From: Corinectria fuckeliana
Lineage: Eukaryota > Ascomycota > Sordariomycetes > Hypocreales > Nectriaceae
Reading direction: 5' to 3'
Assembly: GCA_019137255.1 (NCBI GenBank)
Contig: WPDH01000049.1
Location: 271,143-335,142, forward strand
Length of the DNA stretch: 64,000 nucleotides
Part shown: positions 55,301-64,000 of the stretch, piece by piece
Numbering within the stretch: the first letter of the stretch is position 1
How the letters are laid out: the number at the start of each line of letters is the position of its first letter
Translations under genes and position numbers: made by a program
The notes under the pieces: generated by a model
Told to the model about the DNA's origin: nothing
The model's input: only the letters and a program-made list of their open reading frames with translations
Databases searched by the model: none

Positions 55301-57317
55301 TCACCTTCTAAGCATGAGAACAGCCCACGAAGCCAACCGATACCCAAAGATGATGGCCATCATGATGCCCACATCCTTGCCCATATTTCCCGTCTCGTAG
55401 CCGTACTGGTCCAGCACGGCCTGGCCGGCAATCTTGCACTGGTCTGCCAGCGGCGAGTCGTACATGCAGCGGCACCCCTTGCCGCAGTCGTACACGCGGT
55501 CGGCGAATTCGTTGACCATCATGCCCTGGAAGACGTACTTCTGGTAGTCCCAGTAGTGGAAGACGTACTTGTAAAAGGAGTTGAGGATTGTCGGCGGCAC
55601 CATGAAGCCGCCCACGGACATCCACAGGCCGTTGGCAAAGGCCACCAGCGCTAGCGAGACGACGAAGCTCGGGAACAGCGACGTGACGAAGACGACCAGC
55701 GACTCGGCGGCCAGGAGGTCCAGGAACAGCCACATGACCCAGGTGAAGAAGGCCGGCGCGGTGGGCTGGAAGTTGGACAGCCAGTACGAGATGACGGAGA
55801 AGAGCGTGGCGATGAGGAACAGGTACGGGATGCCGATGAGGAAGTTGGACAGGATCAGCTCCGTGGCGCCGTAGAGCCCGTTGTGGTGCTCCTTGACGTA
55901 CTGCAGGCGGTCCTCGATGAACGACGGCACGTACGCGACGGCCATGAAGCTCATGAAGGCGGAGCCGAAGAAGATGGCGTTGACAAAGGGCTGGATGGAC
56001 TCCTGGGCCGGGTCCAGGCGCACCCACACGGTGCCCATCATGACGGCGAGGCCGAGGTACATGGCCACGCGGATGCCGTAGGCCACCACGTCGCGATGGC
56101 TCTTGACGAAGCTCCGGTGCAGCAGCGTGAGCGTGAGACTGGCCACGCTCGGGCGCTCGTCCACCGTCTCGATGGCGAAGCGCCCACCAGAAGCCCCGGC
56201 GCTCGCGATCCGGCTGCCGACGTCGTCGGCCTGGCGCGACGCCTGCCACGCCGCCTGCAGCTTGTCGAGGCGCCGGGCCGCCGCAGCCTTGTCGTGGGCG
56301 AAGTCTACGTTGACCATCTCGAGCAGGTGCTCGGCGGGATTCACATACTGCGGCACGGCGGCGCCAGCCTCGCCGTAGTACTCGGTGATGGAGGCCACGG
56401 GGCCAAAGTACTGCGTGCGGCCGGCCGACAGCAGCAGCAGCTTGTCGAACAGGTTGAAGGTCGACGTCGAGGGCTGGTGGATGGAGCAGACGACGATCAG
56501 GCTGTTGCGGCGGGCGACGCTGCGCAGGTAGTTGACGACCTCCCAGGAGGCGGCCGAGTCGAGGCCGCTGGTGGGCTCGTCGAGGAAGAGCAGCTTCGGA
56601 CTGGTGATGAGCTGGCTGGCCACGCCGACGCGACGTTTCTGGCCGCCCGAGATGCCCTTGCGGATGGGCGTGCCGATGAGGGTGTCGGCCTGGTCGACGA
56701 GGCCGAAGGATTCGAGGAGGCCGTTGATTCGGACGAGGCGTTCTTGCCTGGGGAGGGAGCTGGGCCTTTTTTCAGAACGGGGCGTTGTTTGGATACGGGC
56801 TGTCTCACCTGGTGCTGGCGAGGCGGGAGGAAAACTCAAGCGTCTCGCGGACCGTCAGAGAGCCGATGAGGGCATCCTCCTGCTCAACAAAGCACGAAAT
56901 CTCCCGGAATTCGCTGCGCGAGAGGCAGCTCCCGTTGACGAGCACCTCGGACTCGACACTGCTGGCGTTAGTCGGTCGGCGGGCCAGCACATTCAACAAG
57001 GTCGTCTTTCCGCAGCCAGAAGGGCCCATGAGGGCGCAGATCTCGCCTAGGCACCACAGAGATACCGTCAGCTTCTGCCAAAAGACAGGAACACTACACG
57101 TCTTGCACTCACCCGCTTCCACGATGCCGTCGACATTGTCCACAATGGCCATGGGCTCCTTGGACACCCGGTCCTTGACGGTGACGGTAACGCCGCGCCA
57201 GGTGAGGTTCTTGACGGTGGAGTTGACGAGGTGCTTCTCAGCGACGGGGCGCTGCTCGGGATCCATGTCGCCGCGGTCCATGTTGTCCATTAAGCAGTAC
57301 TGCTCGTTGGCGTGCAT
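55301..57317 (-). CDS. ABCG (White-type) half-transporter
   Basis: Three exons (57317-57113, 57046-56809, 56759-55301) give 633 residues, a normal ABCG half-transporter length. The ATPase half is N-terminal: Walker A GPSGCGKTT (76-84), Q-loop in CFVEQEDALIG, signature ISGGQKRR (183-190), Walker B LLFLDEP (203-209) with TSGLDS, and IHQPSTSTFNLFD. The C-terminal half has six helices, including MYLGLAVMMGTVWV, GSAFMSFMAVAYVPSF, the LSNFLIGIPYLFLIATLF helix and a final one (GIMMAIIFGYRLASWAVL). A Cys-rich loop (CGKGCRCM) precedes the last helix. It must dimerise to work. Family members export lipids, sterols or drugs; the substrate cannot be read here. The gene is very GC-rich. A Zn2Cys6 regulator lies upstream on the same strand and could control it (inference). 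Confidence 0.94.
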
Positions 57318-58005
57318 GGCCTCGAGAGAGAAGAGGAGCCACGGCGGGGGAGTAGGGGGGTATTAAAAGGAAGTGGAAAATGGGAACGCCCGAGACAACA
57401 GACACACGGCTAGCGAGGACTCGACAAATCGATACCTAAGGTTCCTAGAGCTAATGAGACACACGCTCAGCCCCAAGCTATCCCTGCTTCGGTGCGTCGG
57501 GCTCCAGGTACACGGCGACGGGTCGTCGGGGATATCAGCTCTACTGCACGATGGGCACAGCTTGCGGCGAACTAATCTTCGTTTAGTGCAGAGATAAGGC
57601 GCTTAGAGCATCGTGCGCATTTCCTCGCCTTCATGGGAACCGATGGGCTTTAAAACGGCCCCCTAGGCTGTTGCAGAGTCTCGGAGACCTGGTTGGAGCC
57701 CGCTACGGCTTGTTTCTGAGGCATGTCAGACGGACCCGCCAGCTACTGGTCTTCATTTCCAGCGACAACCCGTTGCTTGTGCAGCGTCATCGGCTACTAA
57801 ACCCCTTCCTTTCGTACCAGATGATACGCAGCCCCGGATTACTCCGTACGGTAAGCCATGTACTTGTACCCCAGCGGCCACCAAATGACTTCCCCAAGAG
57901 TCGGATGGCCCGTGCAGCCTTCAGCCCCGAAAGAGTGGTCCCCGAGGCCCGTCCCGTCTCGGCCATCTGCTAGGCTGTGTTGCTTATCAGTGTCGCACGT
58001 ACGGA

Positions 58006-58016
58006 GTACTTCGTAC
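58006..58016 (+). repeat. Dispersed 11-mer GTACTTCGTAC (copy 4)
   Basis: Exact copy of the intergenic 11-mer, here overlapping a TACGGAGTA word (58000-58008), so that the two related near-palindromes are fused. It is about 690 bases upstream of the ABCG start. Confidence 0.6.
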
Positions 58017-58452
58017 AATTTGCTTTCCCTTTAAATGCAGAATCTTGAAAGATGTGAAATGAACAATACATGGTTCGATGCTGCTATCTACTCTACACCC
58101 ACCTGTAAGAGAGCGACACCTGGACTTACTCTTATTTATGTTGAGTGAAGCCTCAAACTTCTGCGCCTTCACCAAGTACCGTTAATCATACCCATTACCA
58201 CAAGGCCCAGTAACATTTATCCTATTAAGTTTTCCAGTCTCTTAGTCCGCCCTAGGACCCTTCTGTCTATAATCTTGATACTCAATTATGTAAAGCTTGT
58301 CTTTAGCCACACACATAAGATGACCGTCTCCCATCAAGTTAACAAGTGATGCCAATTTTCTTGCTCGTTTGTAGGGAATGTAACCGTTGCACTGCTAGGC
58401 TACCTGATGTTTTCAATATATTTTGTAGTCCTGTAACAGGCCTGTTAAGCCC

Positions 58453-58502
58453 CGGATATCTCCGCACCAGACCAGGCTCAAAAAGGCGGTCCCGGTCCCC
58501 CG
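58453..58502. promoter_or_regulatory. Two inverted CGG pairs (CGG-N6-CCG and CGG-N10-CCG)
   Basis: CGGATATCTCCG at 58453-58464 and CGG-N10-CCG at 58487-58502. Inverted CGG triplets at a fixed spacing are the classic sites of dimeric Zn2Cys6 factors (N6 for Ppr1/UaY type, N10 for Put3 type). They sit in the ABCG upstream region, next to a Zn2Cys6 gene. A link is inferred, not shown. Confidence 0.35.
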
Positions 58503-59362
58503 AAGCCCCTCCCGTCTCTGAGAGAACCCATTGGCTGTCGGTGATGTCCAGTCCCCGGCCCTGAAATCAAGATCGCCGTCCACTGTAGGGCTGAGCCCAG
58601 GTTGCCGATCAAACGGCCCGTAGGAAACCACCACAGATAGGTCATCTCCGCCCTAAGCTCCCGGCCGACCACTACCTAACTTACGCCTGGATAGACATCC
58701 ATATTTGCATCTTCTTTTTAATCCGTCATCTCTACTTAATCCGTACTAAAGAAGGTCTCAGCTTCATGTCGTCCAAAGCCCTACCCGTACGTAGTATGAC
58801 CCACACAATTAGAGAGCTTAAAGCCAGCAAGCCTTGCAGATTCACTTTCGCATCTAGATTCTCGAGGGGCTTCGTTCACGCAACTAGCTTACGTGGCCGA
58901 ACCCGGCGGCCCGGGTGCAGATGTGTTCGCAGTCATCGTCACCGACTTCCGTCAGGCGGCCCGATCCCAGAGCATTCCCTCTCGTCTCAATTGTAAATGG
59001 TATAGCAACGACTTGAGGGTGAAAAACAACGGACAATTTCATCATTCCCCAATCATTTTATCAAGCCAGATCCCATCAATGCACATTAAATAGTCCATGT
59101 CTCCGGCTTCGAGCCTTGCTGGTATTATAACTGAGTACCCAACGGAAATTCAAATCCGGCATGTCTATATCCATCCTTGGTCTTCATCCAACCAACCATA
59201 TCCTCATAAAATCCCAATTTAGCCCCCGTAAACACGTCTTCCCATGTAAATCGTGCCTGTATCTCACTCCCCACACATCTGGTGTCTAAGCACAGCCAAT
59301 GCGCCCGGATATGCATCTTGCACTGCACCCTGAGTAGGACGCTCTGGGTTCCCGCACGCGAC

Positions 59363-61696
59363 TCAACCCAGCATATTTGACATTGTCGGCATGTTGTGCA
59401 TGTTCTCGATCTCGCTGATGATGGACTCGTCTGTCGCAATGCTGTTCATCACCTCTTCCTGAGTTAGACCCAGCCAGTACTGAGGCGTCAGCTGCTGCTG
59501 CTTCTTCACGCGGTACACCTCCTGCGCTACACCCCTGACTTGGCCGCTTGCGTCATCTGCTGCGGTCCATACTTGAGATAGCTTTGCCAAAGCGCCAATA
59601 TTGAGGCGGATCTGCTGGCGGAGATTATCGTCGTTGTGAGGGATGAAGAACAACGCCCACTTGCTAAGATGCACAACCGATGAAAGTGTCAGGACACAGA
59701 CGAAGAAGTGTGTGTGGGACAGCAACGGCACACGGTGGGTGATCAACTTGCTGATCTCGTTGGCAGACTGAACCGTGTGCTTGGTATGGGCGTTGAAAGC
59801 GTCACCAGACACAACTGGGGCGTGCGGTGCGCATGAGTCGACAGACCGAGTCGGTGAAGAGTCCAGCTGTGAGTGAGGCTGATGGAGGAGGATAGATGTG
59901 GCATGCATCATCATGTGCGCCTGGAACATCATCTCGTCCAGTCTGCCATCCTTGTAAATCGCATCCCGCTTCTCCTCGGGAAGGTGTAGTCGCCAGTTGG
60001 TGAGGAGTGCTTCGATGCGACTGAGGTTCTCGTCCTCAGGACCAAAGATGGGAGGAACTCTCATAAACTTGCCCAGGTTGCGGGCGCACTGGATACGATA
60101 GGCAAAGGACGAGAACTCCCGATCGTCGCCCGAGAAGTCGCTGTCATCCATATCCTCAAGATACAGTAGCTGAGGAATGTGCTAAACCTAACAGGTCAGC
60201 GCATGTAACTACTGCAGGCGTGGGTCGAGCTTACGCCTGAGAGATACTGGTATTCCTCGCATGGCAGAGCAACATCGACGGGAACGTCGAACAAGAGGAA
60301 GTTGGTAGTGCGGTGGACTCCTGCAATCATGGCATCGACTACATATAGGTCCCACCAGGTTCTTCGCCAACTTTCCTCGAGGGCCGGTATGCCTCGGCCG
60401 TTGAGCGAGGCAAAAGGTCGAGTGTTGAGGCCAATCTGAACAGCCATGCGCTCGACATCAGCAAGGATCTCCCTAGCCTTTTCCTGTTGACAGCTGCCGT
60501 CAAGACCAATGACGAGAAGCAGCATAGCCTGGACAAGAAAGGCATCCTTGTGGCGGCCGGGCTCATAGACGACACGATAAGCTTCGTCAAAGAAGTTAAT
60601 TCGGGATGGGTCGGCTTGGATGTAAAGCGAGCCGAGCCAGCGCATGGCGGCCAGGAGAGGCTCAATGGTACCCTCCTTAGCTATCCGAAGGAGGTACTCC
60701 TTGGGCAGCACAAAAGGATGAGCGGCGTGAAAGTGATGGTAGAAGGAGTCGATGCATCGCTCGCCGGGAGTAGGCACTGGAACTTGGGCGGGCGCGTAGG
60801 TACTATGGTGGCTGAGGACCATGTTGGAAGCGTCATAGGCAGCGCCATATGGTTGATACATGGCAAGATTGACATTGCAGTCGTCGGTAGAAGGAGCGGG
60901 AACAATGAAGGGCGAGGCAGAGCCGGTCTCTGGCAGGATGGTTCTGGGGTCGAAGGAGGAGGACATGGAGGAGGACATGGATACACCGGAGTTGGAGCCG
61001 AGTGACACCTGGACATCGGCGCTTGAGGAAGCCTCACGAGCCGGCGATGAGGCATGACGCTTGTTTGGGTTCCGGGCAGTCCCTCGGCGCGGGCCTTTGT
61101 AGCCACGGCGGGAGGCCACGTAAATACACTCGGAGTTGGAGCTGATGCAGCGGGAGCAGGGCGTCTGGCCATCACACTTGAGGTGCTTGCCGCGCTACAA
61201 TTGAGAGATGGGGTCAGCTTCTTAGTGCACCTTGTACAATCTGTGTCGGAGCGTACAGCACCAGGCTACGACAAGAGGTGCTGATACGACCGATGCAAGA
61301 CTGGAAACCGAGGAAGGGGAAACGTACACAGGCTAAACAGGCAGCTGGGACTGAGGGTGTATTCACACGGTTGTCGTTGCTTCCAGAGGGCGATGGCGCA
61401 GTGGAGGCCATACCCTCGAGGGCAAGTATCTGAGAGTTGGGTGAAGCCGAGCTCGAGGGTGGGTCTTCCGGGCCGGGGAAAAGGTCCATGTGCTTGCCGA
61501 CAGAGTGAGTCTGAAGATATGGAAACTGCGAGTGATCCATTGCTGGCGGATACCATACGTATGAAGTATTGGGGATGCCGGCGTAGAAAGTGTAAGGAGG
61601 ATAAGGCGTGAGCGTGGGTGTCGGCGTGGGTGTCGGCGTGGTGTAGATGGTCTGGGTCGGGTTGGGTGCGCCCATTGGTTGGACAACGGCATTCAT
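59363..61696 (-). CDS. Zn2Cys6 fungal transcription factor
   Basis: Three exons (61696-61328, 61194-60235, 60181-59363) give 715 residues. The zinc cluster is at 120-146 with spacing C-X2-C-X6-C-X5-C-X2-C-X6-C (CLACRGKHLKC, then CSRCISSNSEC), split by an intron right after the second Cys. It lies unusually far in: the first 119 residues are Pro/Thr/Ser-rich with TPTPTPTPT and may be an activation region. After the cluster is a basic stretch (RRGYKGPRRGTARNPNKR), then the fungal-specific middle homology domain with ERCIDSFYHHFHAAHPFVLP and ESWRRTWWDLYVVDAMIAG. The end is NMPTMSNMLG. It is a nuclear DNA-binding regulator; the target genes are unknown. The ABCG transporter downstream and the CGG pairs between them are the nearest candidates. 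Confidence 0.93.
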
Positions 61697-62890
61697 GAAG
61701 AAGGCGCGCCCGAGGGGTGGGTTGAATTGAGCTGGGGATAAAACTTTCTGTCAACCACCTTACCAACGACTAAGTTAGACAGAAATCCCAAGTTTTACAA
61801 GGTAAAAATCGGGGATGGAGAGAAGTAGTTGGAAGCCACGAGATCTGGACAGTATTCTAAGAGAGGAAGGTGATCAAGGGCAAGGTGCGGGTATATATGT
61901 ATGTAGATCATAAGCGTATGTTGTGGGAGTGAAAGAAAGAAAAGAGACAAGGTGCGTGTCGAGCGTGTGTGTGTGCGACCTGAAGACAAGAGAGCGGAAG
62001 ACCGTTGACATTTGGGGACATGGAGACATCTAATATCTGGTTTCCATCCCAGCCCAGCCTGCAGCCACCAAGCATGCATCCATCTATCCATCTGTCTGTA
62101 CCCATCTACACGACGCTCAACTACCGCCAACCCTAGGCTCTCTCTCTCTCTCTCTCCCCTCCCTCCACTTTGAACTTGCGGATGGCGGCGCGTGTTGCAG
62201 AACAACCCCGAACTAAACGTGCGCCCCCTTGGCACCCACGAGCCCGTCAGATTTGCAAATCTGACGACGAGATCGAGGGGACGCCCCGGCCACTAAGCGG
62301 CCGCTCCAACTCGATAAATGGAGATTTCCAGCGTCTTCTGGCGCGTGGACTCTCCGCTGCGGGTTTGGGGGAACTGGACATGCGAGTGGGGAAGGAGACG
62401 CTGCCTTTCAGGCTCTCAGCCCTAATAAGCTCAAGCAAAAGAGAGGCGCCAGCCCGGCTTCGCTGGCCATGCAGGCTTCTCGCCGTCTGGCCCCCCCCCC
62501 CGGTTGCAAGTGCAACGTGCCACTGGCACTTAGAAGCAGCATAGCAAGTTGTTAGCATGTAACTTAGGTATGTGTCGGGCATGACCGACTTGGCCGCCGA
62601 CCCGACTTTTGGTGCGCGCGTATGCCAGCAGCCCGTGATAAACTGCCCCCCGTCATCGGCATGGTTATGGCGGATGCTTCGAATCTCGGTCAATGCGCGG
62701 GCTTGTTCTCGCGGATGTTAGCTCACCTCATACCATGCGCCGATCAATGGTAGGTACTTAGCACCCGCGGGTGAATTGGCGTTGAGCCTGGGAAGAGCTC
62801 ATGGAGGTTGGGTTATCAAGGATCGAGTGAGTCCAGAACTTACTGACTAGGCTCACGCCCTTGTACGGAAGGCCATAGGGCCTGGTGTCT
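61697..62890. promoter_or_regulatory. Upstream region of the Zn2Cys6 gene
   Basis: About 1.2 kb. It holds a (CT)n tract (62138-62156) and a C10 run near 62493-62502. No gene is supported. The composition drops sharply to A/T at about 62890. Confidence 0.45.
62138..62156. repeat. (CT)n microsatellite
   Basis: Nine to ten CT units upstream of the Zn2Cys6 gene, continuing into a C/T-rich stretch. Simple repeat. Confidence 0.85.
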
Positions 62891-64000
62891 TATATTAACT
62901 TTTTTTGGAAATTTCGCTAGAGTCACCCTATACTATATGCTTATATGACCTTATACGCCCTTATATAACCCTGTTTTATACATATTAATTAATCCCTAAA
63001 TATTTTTAAGTTTTTTTTTACTAGAATTACTTAATATAATATACTCTTATATAATCTTATTATATATATTTACTAAGATCTTAAGATTAGAGGTATATAA
63101 CCTTAAGTTATATATCTAGTTATAACTTAAAAAAACCTTTTATTATAACTTAATTTTTCCTTTTCTTTTCTTTAATATTATATTCTTAGGTATAAATACC
63201 TCTCTTTTTTAATTAAATTTATACTATTATATTACCCTTTTAATTATTATTCTTTTATATATAGTTTTATATAGCTAAAAGCTATATTTTAATACTTATT
63301 TTACTTATTTTAGCCTACTTTTAATAACTTTTAATTTCTTATATATTTATATATAATAGTAAGCTAACTTTTATTTTAGTAAAAAGTATTATCTTATATT
63401 TATCTTCTTTTTTTCTTTTTTTACTACTAATTATTTATAAAAATATACTTTTTTATATAATTATATTCTTATATATAATATTATATAATAAAATACCTTT
63501 TATATAAAAAGATATTACTAAAAAAAAGAAGACTATTATTTAAACTCTAGTTATCTTATCTTTTATTCTTCTCTTCTTATTACCTCTTAATATAATAAAT
63601 AATAATATTATAGTAAGTATTAAGCTTAGTAATAAATACTTTTAGTACCTTTTTAAGAAGATACTTAGTATAACTACTTATAAGTTTATATTTAATATTA
63701 AATAGCTTATTATAAACTTAGACTTAACTATTTAGGCTTTTATAAAGAGTTTAGCTAAAACTAGTACTAAAAGTCTTATAGTAATTAAAATAACTAAGAT
63801 TAGTACTTTTTTTACTTATTTATTTAAGTATATAATCTTATACTTACTTATACTAAGACTCTTATAAGCTTAAGATTTATAATAAGATTATAACTAATCT
63901 AAAGATAATACTATATACTATTAACTTATATAATACTTAAAATTATAATACTATATTTTATTATTTTTATAATATTAAATATAATATTATAAAGTTATAT
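62891..64000. repeat. AT-rich tract with RIP-type depletion of CpA, TpG and CpG
   Basis: The composition changes within about 60 bases from normal to nearly pure A/T. From about 62983 to the end I find no CA, TG or CG dinucleotide on reading each line; the few G and C occur in CT, CC, AG, GG, TC, GA, AC, GT, TAGC and similar contexts. RIP in Pezizomycotina turns CpA into TpA on both strands of repeated DNA, and full saturation would leave this pattern. It is probably the edge of an old, unrecognisable transposon or an AT isochore. No ORF survives. The tract runs off the window. Confidence 0.8.

Larger units (their letters stand above)
57318..59362. promoter_or_regulatory. Upstream region of the ABCG transporter
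   Basis: About 2 kb between the transporter start and the 3' end of the Zn2Cys6 gene, both on the minus strand. It holds TACTCCGTA (57840-57848), a fused TACGGAGTACTTCGTA element (58000-58015) and two inverted CGG pairs (58453-58502). ORFs here (up to 100 codons) show no coding character. Confidence 0.45.

Noticed and set aside
55308..56249. 313-codon minus-strand ORF in another frame of the ABCG gene
   Set aside because: An alternate frame of a very GC-rich exon; Arg/Ala/Gly/His-rich with no domain, whereas the other frame gives intact ABCG motifs.
59125..59439. 104-codon minus-strand ORF overlapping the end of the Zn2Cys6 gene
   Set aside because: Its second half looks protein-like, but it is out of frame with the factor, has no splice signals to join it, and fits a T/G-rich 3' UTR.
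57318..61696. Secondary-metabolite gene cluster around the transporter and regulator
   Set aside because: No polyketide synthase, peptide synthetase, terpene cyclase or tailoring enzyme lies in the window; only a possible regulator-transporter pair remains.

Overview
The window is nuclear DNA of a filamentous ascomycete (Pezizomycotina), most likely a Sordariomycete. The evidence is many 45-130 nt GT-AG introns with CTAAC/CTGAC branch sites, typical single-copy fungal housekeeping genes, a sphingolipid C9-methyltransferase, a Zn2Cys6 regulator, GPI-anchored and small secreted proteins, and an extremely AT-rich tract of RIP (repeat-induced point mutation) type at the right edge. I could not name a genus. 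I saw no tRNA, rRNA, CRISPR array or intact transposon.

Left arm (1-26.4 kb), dense and conserved: SPT2 C-terminus; NUFIP1-type CCCH protein; RNA polymerase III subunit RPC25; ER membrane complex EMC3; signal peptidase subunit SPC2; MMS19 (cytosolic Fe-S targeting); ATP11 (F1-ATPase assembly); a peroxisomal (PTS1) 4-coumarate/acyl-CoA ligase; a steryl-ester/triglyceride lipase; PEX6; and an SH3BGR-type protein with a long charged tail. Ligase, lipase and PEX6 are consecutive and together suggest a loose lipid-mobilisation/peroxisome neighbourhood. CCTCGG (FarA/FarB-type) hexamers lie upstream of the ligase and of PEX6.

Middle (26.4-41.1 kb), gene-poor: a GPI-anchored Ser/Thr-rich wall protein, a 64-residue Cys-rich ORF with a good start context, a four-exon small tail-anchored protein gene with an in-frame TAG in its first exon, and a small secreted helical protein. 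Long stretches between them hold pyrimidine-rich leaders and short dispersed motifs but no recognisable genes.

Right arm (41.1-62 kb): sphingolipid C9-methyltransferase; a mitochondrial HTD2-type dehydratase whose two halves do not join in frame; GPI13 (GPI ethanolamine-phosphate transferase); a cytochrome b561 protein with a ~640-residue disordered tail; secreted GH5 endo-beta-1,6-glucanase; an ABCG half-transporter; and a Zn2Cys6 transcription factor on the same strand as the transporter. Many of these act at the membrane or cell wall.

From about 62.98 kb to the end the sequence is almost pure A/T and contains no CpA, TpG or CpG that I could find, consistent with saturated RIP. Exon coordinates below were worked out by hand from splice signals and reading-frame continuity.
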